A DNA stretch of 64,000 nucleotides from Erythroxylum novogranatense (GCA_029891385.1 CM057228.1:20546309-20610308); one strand, 5' to 3'. Shown: positions 35,323 to 47,964, numbered from the stretch's first letter. The notes: a model not told the origin generated them from the letters alone. Numbers and translations are program-made.

Positions 35323-36150
35323 CATGAAATTTCACCTAAAAGTAGCACACTCATGGTTTGAAGTTAACAACGATTCTTTCCAATTTTAAGAAATAAAGCC
35401 TATCCAACGACTACGGACTCTTTGAGTCAGTCTGGGGCTATCCCCATTTTTCAGCTAGATATGAGAGATCTGAGCATGAAATTTCACCTAAAAGTAGCAC
35501 ACTCATGGTTTGAAGTTAATAACAATCCTTTCCAATTTTAAGAAATAAAGCTTATTCAGTGACTGTGTTAGTGAATATATAAAAATAATTAAGTTGGCCT
35601 CACACAACAGCTTAAGCTATTGTGGTGAAACGATTACTTAACATAATATCAGAGCAGGTTGCTCTTATGTTAGTCGTCAATCCATCGAAATGATAGATTA
35701 TGTTTCATGTTAGACCCACACGTAAGGAGGGTGTATTAAAATATAAAGTAGGAGTTTGTTTCACATTGAAGAAAGAGAATAAAGAAGACTAGCATATAAA
35801 TTTAGTAGGTCACTCCACATATCGCCAATTAGTTTTAGGATTGAACCTCACTTAGATTTATATGTAGTCTAACTTTCCTTCTCGTGTGGGCTCATTGATC
35901 CATTGTAAATTCTAACATGATATCAGAGCCTTTATGATCAAGTGATTGCGAGTTCAAATCCTACTACTCACCTATTATTCAGTAAAAGGTAAAATAAGTA
36001 TGTGCAAATTTTAAGTCCAAATAATTTTTACTTAAAAGAGTGCGTTAGTAAATATATAAAACTTATTAAATTAGTCTCACACAACAGCTTAAACTATTGT
36101 GATGATAAGAAAGTATTCCCATTTTTCAGCTGGATCTGAGAGAAGTCACC
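35323..36150. repeat. tandem duplication of a ~150-bp unit, second copy split by a TRIM
   Basis: Copy 1 (35323-35474) runs from CATGAAATTTCACCTAAAAG through GCTATCCCCATTTTTCAGCT to GAGATCTGAG. Copy 2 starts at 35475 with the same sequence, breaks at GTGACTG (35565), and its last part (TATTCCCATTTTTCAGCTGG) resumes at about 36114. The 548 bp in between is the TRIM. Confidence 0.8.
35566..36113 (+). mobile_element. composite TRIM (miniature LTR retrotransposon) with two LTR types
   Basis: LTR A copy 1 is 35566-35643 (TGTTAGTGAATATATAAAA ... TTACTTAACA), followed by a primer site TAATATCAGAGC (canonical TGGTATCAGAGC, initiator-Met tRNA). After a short internal part ending AAGGAGGG comes a different LTR B, 35732-35917 (TGTATTAAAATATAAAG ... 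TTCTAACA), with its own primer site TGATATCAGAGCC at 35918. A second internal part ends in AAAAGAG, and LTR A copy 2 lies at about 36041-36113 (GTTAGTAAATATATAAAA). There is no coding capacity, as is usual for TRIMs. Confidence 0.7.
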
Positions 36151-38896
36151 GTGACATTTGATGATTCTTATTGTTTACCCATCACTTGCGAGCAAGTGCT
36201 TCCATCACCACGTATTAACCCTATTACTTCACCGTGGACGACGTAAGCAAACCACCATCTGACATGCAGTGAAATGACCTGATAAGTCATTGGGGTCCAG
36301 ATGCAGGAGCTCCACGTTTCTGACCATCGCATCATACTGTTTCGGTAGGGGGCCGGCCGGCATAACCTTTCCGCTGTGAATCTTCCAAGTTTTTCTTTTA
36401 TAACGTTAACGCGGAACTAGCATCCTTATATTTTGCATTAATTCTTAAATACACATATTAATACGTGAATAACTTTTTTTAAAATAAACATTAGTTAACT
36501 ACAAAACAAATTAAACATTTAAATTAGTTGATAAATTAATAATTCAAAATCAAGATAAATTTAATGTAATAAATATTTATAAATTTTGATATATTTTAAC
36601 TTTTAAGTAGCTTTTTCTAGATTTTATTGTAATTCATAATGATATTTTTAAATTAAAAGATTATTAAAATTATATTTTAACAGTTAAATTACCCTTTTAA
36701 GTGGCGAACTTGCAAATGTTTTGATAAGACAACAAACGATACTATTTACTATTTAGGGTTGATAGATGCTGACTCGTGGTCCCTAAAAATGTATATAAAA
36801 TAAAAGTTGAACAACAAAAAAGGAAGAAAAAAAATTGTAAGAGATAAGAGCCGCTCGTAAATCCTCCACCGTGTCTAGTATGCAAAATATCACTGCTATA
36901 TCAAAAAGATAAAGGTAAATCTCTGTTGTAGTTTAAAATTTTTAATTTTTAATTTTTAAAATTTTAAAATTTTATTTTGAAAATTTCTAAATTTAAAAAT
37001 AGTAATGAAATTGATGTAGTACGAATATCAACATAGATTAATCAAATATTATTTACATGATGATTCAATAGAGGTCTTAAACTTGAACCAAATTAATTAA
37101 ATTCTGTTCAAATTAATTTATTATAATTATTTTGAATTATGTATTTAATTAGTTTTTGTCAATTTTAAGAATTAAGTTAAATTATCATTTTAGTGACATT
37201 TAATTAGCCTATAGTTAATGCCAATATTGTATGTATTTTATTGTTATTTTTAATCAAAATCTAAATGAAGAAATTTTAAAAAACTGAAAATTAGAAAAGA
37301 GAATTTTCAAAATTTTAAAGATTAGAGAATTTTTTAAAAGATTTTTAAACTTAGAAGTATAACTCTTTTACGTATTGAAAAAGATAACATATTTAAAAGT
37401 ATCTAATCTTTTTTATTTTTAATTTAGTGCCCAAGCAATTTATTTTTTAATTGGGTAATCAACCTTTTAAAATGTTAATAATATAGTTTAAAATTTTATT
37501 TTAATGATGTGATATGTCTACTAAATATCAAGTTAATGTTTATTTATTAATCACATCAATGAAGACTAAAGTTTTAAATTCAATTATTAAAATTTTAAAA
37601 GGTCAATTATTCAATCGAATCTTTTAAAATTTAAACTCTAAATTTAAAATTTTAAACATTTTGGACCTTCTTACAAGTTGTATATTTTCAAGTGATTTCA
37701 TTTTCTGTAGAATTTTCTCTCTGCTAAAAGCTTAAATCTTCAATAAAATTTTCTGTCTCACAAAGATACAATATTTTCTGCACTTACTTTTATATAAGAT
37801 TCTTGTGTATTAGAAAGCATCAAACTTATGATTTTGTTTGAGTTTTATACAGAAATGATTGGTTAGTTTAAATCTCTAGAAGGCATGTCTTAAAAATTGA
37901 TGACTGTTGAGAAATAAAGAACTTGTATTTAAGATATTAATTATATATAAATCTGTTTTTATCATACCACGAGTTGTCTCTGCAACCCATCTATCACAGT
38001 TCCCGTGTGGTAGGCGCTGCATTTCACCCAGAATTGATGATGGGAAAGAAACAATTCAAAAAGGTTACGATTGCTCTGTCATGCAAATTTTTCGTGGTCA
38101 ATATATTCCGTTCCTTTGCATAATTCTTGTACTCTCTGATGGCTTCTTTTACAAAACCATCACGACGAAATTTATACGGTTACCGAGGAGAATCTTCAAC
38201 CACAAAGAAACAAGCCAAAGCAAAAAGCTGAAAACCCATGAGTAAACCCATCAAATTTTTAAGGTCTTTGATTCAATGTTTCAACAAAGGCTCTGAAGAT
38301 TCGGGGAACAAATCTTCTGATTTGATTACGGTATTTTTATTATTTTATATTAAATCTCTTCTACGTATTTATATAAATTTATATAAATATGTGGATAAAA
38401 TTAAATGACACAAGATTAGAACACTATAATTAAAATAAGAGGTGATGTCAAAATATTATTTAACTGGGGTTTTCTTTCTCGGTAAAAATTGAAATATTTA
38501 AATCTTATTTTATAGGACACATTGACATTTAAATTAATTAATAATTTTTTATGTTAAAATTAAAATGTAATTAAATAAATATTTTAAATTATTGTATCTT
38601 ACAAGAATTAGATAGAGAAGATTAGTTATATGATTATAATTATTTTGATAATGTTTATAGGATTTATTTAATTTAATTAGACCATATTCTACATACATTT
38701 TTCTTGGTAGTCCTTTTCCTTAATTCTTTTGTCCATTACTAGCGCAAAATGAAATTATGAAATGTGAAAACTTAGAAGTAAATTATACACACAATAATTT
38801 ACTTCCTCTTCTCCTCCTTTTCGCTTTTAGTCATTTGGTGGAATTTGATTTTCCTTTCAATAATTCAGATGAGACGAAGATTTTTTTATATCTTCA
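36151..38896. other. AT-rich intergenic; only doubtful small frames
   Basis: Mostly AT-rich. The interval 37940-38330 has more balanced composition. It has a 112-codon frame (37907-38245, non-ATG context, no recognisable family) and a short ATG frame from 38239 (MSKPIKFLRSLIQCFNKG) ending at a GTATTT donor-like site near 38329, which might be a lone first exon. Neither is strong enough to call a gene. Confidence 0.35.
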
Positions 38897-39065
38897 TTTG
38901 ATGTTCGTTCTAATCACCATTTCTAATCACCATTGGACTATCAATAGTCCAATGGTGATTAGAACGAACACCAAACTTGACTATAAACTTAAACTGATAG
39001 TCCAACGGTGATTAGAACGAACACCAAACTTGACTATAAACTTAAACAAGAGAGTCAACCTTGTA
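38897..39065. repeat. perfect 42-bp palindrome plus 53-bp tandem direct repeat
   Basis: 38922-38963 is a perfect inverted repeat with 20-bp arms and a 2-base centre (arm TCTAATCACCATTGGACTAT). The right arm starts a 53-bp unit (38944-38996: ATAGTCCAATGGTGATTAG ... ATAAACTTAAACTG) that is repeated directly at 38997-39049. A further inverted part, ATGTTCGTTCTAATCACCAT, precedes the palindrome. Confidence 0.9.
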
Positions 39066-40551
39066 CAATTAAAAATTTTAAGCCAGTAATTTACAATAAT
39101 TTCATGCAACTACAACAAAGGCTTTGTCACCAAGAGCTTAAATAACAAAATCACTCTCTTATTTATAATTAAGGCATCGCTAATTTTAACTTGATCATAT
39201 TGTGACTTCTCAAAATCAAATTTAATATTATTGAAAATAACTTTAAGTGTAAAAATAAATTTAACTACCAAAAATGTTAAATCATTTCAACAATTTATCA
39301 AACTATAAACTCAAAATTAATTAATATTATATAGGTTTATATTTTTATTTTTATCTTCTTCCGTCTCTTCTTCAAGAACTCTATTTATTTTTCCCTCTTA
39401 ATAAAAGTTATGGTCCTGGTCTTTTTAAATAATAATACTTGTGTCAAGTCTTACACTCAATCGAGTTCAAATGACCGAGTTACTATAACATTACAATATT
39501 AGACTGCCAAATGGTAAACTCTTCACTATTGAATGTTTCTTTAATAGGTTGCTTCATCATACAAATTTTACATATATTCTTTTCAAGTTTAACACGTATT
39601 TCAATTGAAATTAGACACTATTTTTTTAAAATCAAATTAATGATAAGCTATTTTCTTAAAAGATAAAACTTTTAAATCTTACTCCCAGCTTCAATTTCTT
39701 AATGAAAATAAACAAATTATAAATACACTATTTATTTATTTTAAGATACATTTGTTTTTTAAGGTTTAACTCTAAAATAGTAAATTGATGATTTTTAAAA
39801 TAAGATATTTTATTTTAAAAAATCATATGTAAGTTTTAAAAGGTATATTATATACCATTAATTTAGCTTATATGTACGTATCACTGTTTACGAAGTCATC
39901 TTGACTTCATTTGCGTCCACCAAAGTATGAATGCAAAAAGTTACATAACTATCGAGTTGCTTTGCTTGAGGATTTTTTCTAATCCAGCAATAATGGGGGA
40001 GTTTAGATCCCTGATCCTAACTTATATTTATCTACACCAGAGTCTTTTTTTTTCTAAAAAGTTAAAGAAATTGTTACTATAGTTAAAACTATATATACAT
40101 TATAAATAGTTTAAAGCATTAAGCCAATACAACTCCCTAAATAAGGCAATATATTTGCCTAGAAGATAACCCACAAAAAGAACCACTAAAGACAGCATTT
40201 ATACTTCCTAGCCATGGAAAGAGTAAATTGAAACATTGTATGGCAAGATACAGTGCTTAGTTAACCCCTGGTGTTAATATTTGAGATTTTTCTTTCTCTT
40301 CCTTAAATTGAAACGTTGTATAGCAAGATACTTGCTGACTTTCTTTTTGTAGGTTTGGACTGCACATAAAAATCTCCTAGAATATCATAGACTTGGGCTG
40401 CAGCTGATTGGGAATCACATCCCTCTGTCAAATGTAAACTGCGTTCTCAAAGGAAAACTATTGTCACATAATCAGAAGAATTATAATTCAATGTCAAGAT
40501 GTGCTTTGCCCCAGGATGTTCTGCAATGTGAGAGATGATAACCCCAATCTC
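39066..40551. other. AT-rich intergenic, no gene seen
   Basis: No sustained open frames. From about 40200 it approaches the LINE-type remnant and may hold further decayed parts of it. Confidence 0.4.
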
Positions 40552-41990
40552 CTAACTTGCCACACAGTTAACACTAGATTTTACCTGTTCTTTAGACTCC
40601 AACCTAGCCTTGGAGGTCTCATTTTGCCAAATAGTTGCTATTGGAGTCAACATGTTGACCGAATCTGTGTGACATTGCTCCAAATATTGTAAGTTAAAGT
40701 GTTCCACGTCAGTATCTAGATGCTCCACATTGTCTGCACTAGAGTTGTCCATAACTGTCTTTCAAGGGACTGTATCGACAATCTGATGAGTAACCCATAG
40801 CCGTCTCAATTCTTGGTTTCTCAGTGATTTGTGTTTGGTTTGAACTTTTGCAGTTGACTGACCCTTTCTCATTATCTGTAGAAACTCTAGCTATCTTACT
40901 TTGTATTACATCAACAGTACTAACATACTTTGCCAACTTCAGACTCAATATAGAGATTATATGATTTGTTGTTTATTCCTTCTCAAAACTAGGATCACCC
41001 TTATTTTGGTTGGCAACCACTTTAGGATGCTCCCTTGTGTCCCTCTCGGTTGGAGGAATCTATGTAGGCTACTCATGAACCTTCTCTTGAACTCCGGTAC
41101 CATCTTCAGTTTCGATTGTTGGCTGTTCAATCCCTGTTAACTCCTCTTGCCAACCTGTTTTATACCTCTTCCCAGTTGGAACCCATTTCTTGCCAGGATT
41201 GTGTGGCTTCCAAAGGTAGGATAGTTGTATTTCTTCTTTCACCCTCTCCCCAAATTCACTAATTAGGTGCATAATTGGAAGACAATCTAGTAGTTTATCC
41301 TTTTGAATCACTTCGTCTATGCATATTTTTGCATATCTTATCCTATCTATACTTGATGTCTGTGCATGTATACCCAATGGTTTACTAAAGAAACTAACAA
41401 GAAAAGTTAACCCTTATATAGTCCACAATTCAAGCGGTAGGTTATAGAAATGGACCCAAATTGGAAAAACTTCAACACATTCTCTATTAAATGCAATCCT
41501 TGGCTTCCACCTCTGTAGGAACATGGGTTGTCCCCTAATATACCAAGGACCCGTTCTAATTATTTCATCTAGATTACCATTCAAAGTAAATTTGAAAATA
41601 ATCATGTCATCATCAGTGAGTAGAGTATTCTCCAAACCTTGTTTACTCCACTATGCACTAGCTTAGGCCTTGATAATTAGAAATACAGGATGTTTGCTCT
41701 AGAAGGATCCCACCAGTGTGTTCAATCATGCTCTTTTCCTTGGGGTGGGGCAAATGATGCTATCCTTCATAACATCAAGGTAATGCTTCATTTGGACCTT
41801 ATACTAGTGGAATTGAAGTTGTTTGATCCATGTACTAGCAGTAAGGGAAGACCAATAGGTCTTAGAGACTCTAGAGACATCAACGCCAACGCTATCTCTA
41901 GGTTTAGCTGTCTGTGTAAATCCATATGAGAGAGCGAGGAACTCCTTTGTAGCTTAAGTAGGCAGCCCACCATCATCAGTAGTAGCAGAA
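40552..41990 (-). pseudogene. DUF4283 / LINE ORF1-like protein remnant
   Basis: The minus-strand frame at 41635-41414 reads LLTDDDMIIFKFTLNG, then IIRTGPWYIRGQPMFLQRW and FPIWVHFYNLPLELWT, the typical DUF4283 domain found in ORF1-like proteins of plant LINEs and related zinc-knuckle proteins. It continues after a stop in 41377-41069 (RIRYAKICIDEV; YLWKPHNPGKKW) and, more weakly, down to 40552. Traces upstream to about 41990 extend the domain. Frameshifts and stops break it. It ends where the truncated LTR of the next copia element begins. No RT part was found next to it. Confidence 0.6.
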
Positions 41991-42239
41991 ACCAGCACCA
42001 TGGAGACTGTTACGGAGATCGCATGGGTCGTCCTCTGGCTTCTCTCGTCAGATCTGAAATTGGGTCGCTCTCACCATAACCTTCATTGTCCCTTATTCTC
42101 AGATCTAGAACCTTGCCTCATATCTAGATCCTCGCTATCTGTCAGTTGCCTAAGATTTGGAGCCTCACTGATAGTGGCCTCTTTTTGATGACGATGTAGA
42201 TGAGAATGGCGATGACCCTCATATGTAGGTCGAGTGTGT

Positions 42240-42455
42240 CTAGCTGTGTTAACAAATTTCTTGTGTTCTGTGTGTGTGATTTATTTGATGGGCGCTTAAT
42301 TTGTTTGCTTGCAAAAAATTCTAAACATCACAATTAAGAATTCTGGAAATCGTAGTTGCTTGTCCTGTTGCTTTGTGAGAATCAACTGTAAATTTCAATT
42401 AGAAGCAACCTTGATAGAACAAAAATTTTGTAGAATTTTGACCTTGGGTTTTTCA
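42240..42455 (+). repeat. truncated 5' LTR of element 3
   Basis: Corresponds to the last part of the 3' LTR and ends GGGTTTTTCA. The upstream ~650 bp of LTR is absent and replaced by the DUF4283 remnant region and unrelated sequence. Confidence 0.75.
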
Positions 42456-42457
42456 AT

Positions 42458-42470
42458 TAGTATTAGAGCT
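42458..42470 (+). other. primer binding site of element 3
   Basis: TAGTATTAGAGCT, two mismatches from TGGTATCAGAGCT (initiator-Met tRNA type), placed two bases after the LTR end. Confidence 0.7.
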
Positions 42471-42530
42471 AGGTCCATCTCATCAAAACTAATTGGTTGT
42501 CAAGTTGGTGTAGATCAGTATTCCACACTC

Positions 42531-45500
42531 ATGGCTACTAGAGAAGGACCGTCTGTAACATCCCATCTCCCATAGGAAGGGTTTATTGGTAATTTGGGAC
42601 GGGTTAGGAGTATTGACTTAGGTCTCGGCATGAACATGCAATATATAGCTTTTATGAGTATTGATTTGATTGCACATGCACAGAGTATATATGCATTCAT
42701 GATATTTCCCGGCTTAGGTTTTAAATTGTGATCTTTTGTTAAATTTATGGGATAATTGTATTTGAGAAATTATTTGGAGTTCGCCATAAAGCGTTTACAT
42801 TTTAAGGATTTATAGGAATTTTTTGGAATTTTTCGGGTTGTTGCGGACCGGAAAATTCAACTGACCGATTGGGTGAAATTTTTGTCTTGAACAGGATTGA
42901 CTAATGGCATAAGATTAGTGGATAATTAATGTTAAGAATTATTTTAGAGTCATGATTAGTGTTTAAGTGAGATGAAGAAGAGATTAGGATTAAAGTAAGT
43001 TAATTAACTCATTTTTTGTCTTTTCCTATGTTAAAAGGCCAAGTGTCCATGTATTTAAGTCATTTTGTCTTATATTAAGCTTCATCATCGACTTTCCTCC
43101 TTATTCTACTTAAAAACTCATTTTAAAAGCTTTGAAAGTATAATCTTCTTCCTCTCATCCGAAGGTTGCTTCTTCTTTGGTGTGTTGGTTTTGTTCTCCA
43201 CCTTTGAAGTCTCTTCTTCTTTTCCATACATGGAAGGTTGCTTTGGTGCCTTGCTTGCTTCTTCCTTGCACACCTAAGAGTAAGTTAGACCCTTGAGAAG
43301 TTGATGAGTTACTTGTATAGTGGAGATAGCCGTGGGTGAGGAAGTGAGTTGTGAAGTTTTGGAGGGTTGTAAAAGAGTTGGAGATTTGAGAGTTGGAACT
43401 TGATTTGGTAAATACTTATGTTTGTTTCATTCTTTAAGTAGTTAGATGCATTCATGGTAAGCTTTTAAGCATTTACTTGATTGTGGAAGTGGTAAGTTTG
43501 AATGGGTTTCAAGTATGTTTGTGTGAGGGAATTGGTTAGGGTAGTTAAAGTATGTGATAAGTGATGTTATGAATGATGTTATAATGTTTAATACATGGAA
43601 ATAAAGTATGACAATTGTGGATATATGTGTTCTGAATGTGTTTGAGTGATATAGCTATGTGAATCTGTAAATATGCATGAATTGGGTGAACCATCGATGA
43701 TGGTTCCTCACTGAGTTCGCAAACTCACCCAAAATTGCAAATTATTTTTCGGACCAGAGAGTAGACTTATCGCTCGGAGGACTTTTCTGCCGTGTAGATT
43801 GAGTTGGCAAGAGAAGTCATGGCACATGTGTCGGTCGGTGGCACTTTTGGAGGATGACCTAGTTAGCTTTCTGTTTGATTTTCTTCTGGAGTAATGTACA
43901 GAAAATACCAGTTGTGTAAAATTTACTGCTTGAGGTTATGAACTGAGAAATTTATGGTTTCAAAATTAGTGGATTTCATATTAATGCTTTACGATACTTG
44001 GATGCCATGTGGAGTGTTAGTTTGTTCGTAGCGCACCCTTATCGTCGAGTGTGTATCGGAATGACCTACGGGCATCCTGGTACATATCCTATGGTAAGGG
44101 GGTGCTACACCGTCGATTACTAGGCCACCTTTAGCAGATGGCTCTAACTATCCTAATTGGAAATCAAGAATAAAAGTGCTTATTTAAGCACCTACTAAAG
44201 CCTGAGCTTTTGTGTTGAAAGGCTAGACTCATCCTATAACAATTAATGAAAAGAATGAAGCGGTACTTAAAGATCCATCTGAGCAGATAAAGGTTAAAAA
44301 AAAGGGAATGCTTGGTAACTCTCTAGTAATATATGCAATTTTTAGTATTGTAGATAAAGGACGTTTCAGTATGATATCATCATTTGAATCAACAAAAGAA
44401 GCTTGTGATACATTACAAAACCGTACATGAAGGATCACAATCGGTGATAACATCAAAAATTCAAATGTTGGCTACTAGATTTGAAGAGTTTAAGATGGAG
44501 AAAAGTGAAACTATTAGAGACTTTCATGAGCAATTACATGATATCACTAATCAAGCACATCAATTTGGTAAGAAGTACTGAACTCTAAAACTTGTCAAGA
44601 AAGCTTTAAGATCATTGCGTCCTAGTTCATACCTAAGATTGCAGCTATTGAAGAAGTTCCTAACATTAACGAGTTATCTTTGGATAAGGTAATTGGAATT
44701 CTCACAAACTTTAAGATAACATGTTGAGAGTCAAACATGAGAAGAATAAAGAATTGACACTTCAAGCCGAAGTTGCTAAACTTGTGGATGTCAAGAGACG
44801 ATTCCGATGAAAATTAAGATATAGTGGTGGTAACAAGAAATTTCAGCAAGTGATTGAAGAAAGTAAAGAAAGATAGACCTGAGTTCAGGCAGAATGGCGG
44901 GAGTTCATCTAACAATAATTTCAAACAGCAAGCAAAAGCGTTAAAAGGTGAAAAGAAGGCAAAGAAGATATGATGTCATGAGAGTCAAGGTTTCGAGCAT
45001 ATGTAAGTAGAGTGTGCTAGCATCTTTAAAAGGACAAAAAGGAAGTCTTACACCATCACTTGGAGTGAAAAGGAATTTGAAAGTGAGTATGATAGAGAAA
45101 AAGATATTGTAAGTCATCATGATGCGCTAGTTGCTTTATATAAAGAAAGTTAAGTTGCTTGCTTAATAGTAACCAGTGAAAAAATTGAAGATGAAGATTC
45201 AGATGTTTCAGTATTAAACTATAATTCTGATAGCAATAGTGATGTTAGTGACTTATAATTTAAAAAGGAAGATATCTGCAAGGCTTATAAACTATTGTAT
45301 AGCAAATGGATGAAGACGTGAAAACAAAATGAGAAGTTAAAGAATGAGAATTCTACCATGAAAGATGTTATTCAAGATCTAGAGATAAAAAAAAGATGAA
45401 CTTGATGAAACCAAGGTAAAGCTGATCAATATAGAGAAAGGAATAAGAATTTTGAATGGCAGTATCGAGCAGCTAGATGAATTGTTAGAAATTGACAAAA

Positions 45501-46757
45501 ACAAAGGGCATTTTCAAGATGTTGGATACAAAGGTGAATGTTCTTAGGTGCATAATGAGTAAAATGGTGAAGTTAGATTTGTCAAAGAAGCAAGATCAAG
45601 TAAGAAAGGAGAAATTTCAAAAGAAGCAGAAAGTTTGTGCCTACATGACACTTTTGTGGTGTAAAAGGTCACATAAGGCCAAATTACCACAAGCTGCTGC
45701 AAATGCTATTCATAATGCTCAAGATAGAAAATTCAAACATTCTTGGAAGAACTTTCAGCAGCAGAAACTATCAAAACATATTTGGTTAGAAAGAACCAAC
45801 TGTAAGTACTTGTGGCTCTTAAATCCATCTGCGCCACTTCTCACAATGAATGATACTTTGACAGCCGGTGGTCAAGACATATGATAGGTGAAAGAAGCTA
45901 TTTGATGAATTATCAAAGCTGTATTGATGATCATGTTACATTTGGTGATGGAAAGAAAGTAACAGTGATTGATAAAGGAACCCTTTGCATGGATGGATTA
46001 CCTCATTTAAAAAATATGCTGTCATATAAAAGGTTTAAAAGCTAACCTGGTGAGTATTAGTCAACTTTATAATAATTGATTGTTAGTCAAGTTCACTAGT
46101 GATGAATGCAAGGTGTTAAACCAACAAGAAGACTGTATAGTAAGCAGACGAAGATTAGTGGATATTGCTACATTTTGTAGGTTATTACTTCTTGTGATTT
46201 AGCCACATATGATGATATGACTCTAACGGCACCAAAAGCTTGGTCACATAAATTATGACCTCATCAACAAGTTGAACAAATATGATGAAGCAAGAGGATT
46301 GCCTATAATGAAAAAAGATGATAAGGCTATTTGTAGCATTTGTCAAATGGGAAAATAGATGAGAGCATCACATAAGAAGGTAAGAAATGTTACAACTTCT
46401 CAAATACTAAATTTATTTCATATGGATTTGGTAGACCCAACACAACATGCTAGTCTTAGTAGGATGAGGTCTTTCTTGACATATGATAATGACTACTTAA
46501 GATATACATGGATAGCTTTCTTGAAAGAAAAATCAGATGCTTTTAAGGTTTTTGGAAACTTACGCGTGTAGATTACAAATAAAAAAAGCATGACCGTTTT
46601 TCATTTCATTCGAGAGCTAGTGAAGGCTAAAGTTTTAGTTCTTTCTTATGTAACAACTGATAAAGAATTGGTTGATGTTTTTACGAAATCTCTTGATTTT
46701 ATAAGGTTTGAACTTTTTTGTGGGGTACTAGGACTCTGTTCTTTACAACTTTGAAAC
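42531..46757 (+). pseudogene. element 3 gag-pol remnant, interrupted and internally deleted
   Basis: ATG at 42531 starts MATREGPS, is cut by the solo LTR, and resumes at 44110 with ITRPPLADGSNYPNWKSR, the usual start of a copia gag. UBN2-like traces (IQMLATRFEEFKMEKSE) and two degenerate zinc knuckles (near 44975 and 45645) follow. Near 45870 the protease site reads DSRWSRHMIG where DSGCSRHMTG is expected, so the active-site Gly is gone. GAG-pre-integrase (KLGH-like) and HMDLVDPTQ mark the integrase start. After KVFGNLRV (about 46568) the sequence jumps to FHFIRELVKAK and DVFTKSLDF, the end of RNase H. Stops and shifts are frequent throughout. Confidence 0.8.
42554..44109. mobile_element. nested gypsy-type solo LTR with perfect 5-bp target duplication
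   Basis: Starts TGTAACATCCC and ends GGTGCTACA, 1556 bp, flanked on both sides by CCGTC (42549-42553 and 44110-44114). Removing it and one CCGTC rejoins the copia gag in frame (GPS then ITRPP). No coding sequence or second LTR is inside, so it is a solo LTR produced by LTR-LTR recombination. The ends and length suit a long-LTR Ty3/gypsy family; the orientation is taken from similarity in style only. Confidence 0.9.
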
Positions 46758-47098
46758 TTGTTGATGTATCCAAAATAAGGGGCAAGGGCAATTGATAGAA
46801 ATGAGGCAAGTGTATTTTACCGTATTTTATTTGATTTCTCCATTGCAGCCTCTGTCCTATGCTTGTTTGGCTTCCTTCCGTGATCACTAGCTTCTTTTGG
46901 CATTGATTGTCCCAATGGGTAGATATGAACTTGCTGGTATTTATAGTTTTGTTGGTGATAGTTGATAGTTGACTTGACATTGACCTTCACTTTATTTTTC
47001 AATATCTTTTTTTCTGATTGTTTATTTCAGGGGAAGTTTTCTTTTCTCTTGTTTAGGGGGAAATTTTGATGCAACAAATAATGCAAAAAGGAGGATAT

Positions 47099-47964
47099 TG
47101 TTAAGATATTCTATTTTATTTTTGGCATTATTTGTATTTTAATTTATTTAGGATATCTTTGTGATAAGAAAGTTGATTTAGTATAGAATTCTAACTATCT
47201 TAGAATATGTAAAATTCTAGAAGTTAATATTTTTATAGAATGAAGAAATTCTAAAAGAATAAAGAATTCCAAAGGAGGAAAGATTTGTGGGATATCTATA
47301 AGCAATCGATGGTGTGAAAATTGATTATCAATTTTTTGGCTGTTGTGCTTGGGCGCTTTTCATATATTTATTTAAAAGTTTTACAACAAACTTTTTTTTG
47401 AAGACTCTCTCTGATTATGTTTTAATGTATGTGATTATGTTTTAATGTTGTTGCACATACATGAGTGCATTTTTTGACTCAAGTGAAATTTTCTTTCTCT
47501 TATTCTTGATTTAATCATTTGAGATATTTTTCTTTTTGTTTCATTCATTCTTTTAAAATTTTCTATTCAGGTTAGTATGAGTTGGTCATACTATTAGGTG
47601 TAAGATACGCTCACAAGATAAGTACGAGTGGATAGCTTCAAAAAGTGAGTGGTGTTGGCTCCGTAAGAGTCTTTTATAAGTCTGTTGTATTAGCGTAGAA
47701 GCTGATTGATTTATAGATGAGGGCCCATAGATATAAGTTATGTACGCCGAATTGTGTTAACAAATTTTTTGTGTTTTGTGTGTGTGATTTATTTACTCGA
47801 CGCTTAATTTATTTGCTTCTAAAAGGATTTTGAAAATCACAATTAAGAATTATGAAAATTACAGTTGCTTGTCCTGTTGCCTTGCAAGAATTAAATGTAA
47901 ATTTTAGTTAGAAGTAACTATGACATAACAGAAATTTTGCAGACTTTTGAACTTGAGTTTTTCG
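47099..47964 (+). repeat. 3' LTR of element 3 (about 866 bp)
   Basis: Begins TGTTAAGATATTC directly after the purine tract and ends GAGTTTTTCG, where the 5' copy has TTTTTCA, so the terminal CA has mutated to CG. The last ~215 bp align with 42240-42455 with many differences, indicating an old insertion. Confidence 0.8.

Larger units (their letters stand above)
42240..47964 (+). mobile_element. internally deleted Ty1/copia retrotransposon (element 3)
   Basis: Two direct repeats match each other: 42240-42455 and the end of 47099-47964 (both with GTGTTAACAAATTT, CACAATTAAGAATT and GTTGCTTGTCCTGTTGC). They are the 5' LTR (only its last ~215 bp) and the full 3' LTR. A primer site follows the first, and a purine tract (AAAAAGGAGGATAT) precedes the second. 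Inside are gag, a protease trace, the integrase start and only the end of RNase H, so most of integrase and RT is missing. A gypsy solo LTR (42554-44109) is nested in gag. Confidence 0.85.

Noticed and set aside
37907..38329. 112-codon frame and a following short MSKP... frame with a donor-like end
   Set aside because: No recognisable domain and no partner exon; kept only as a note in the intergenic entry.
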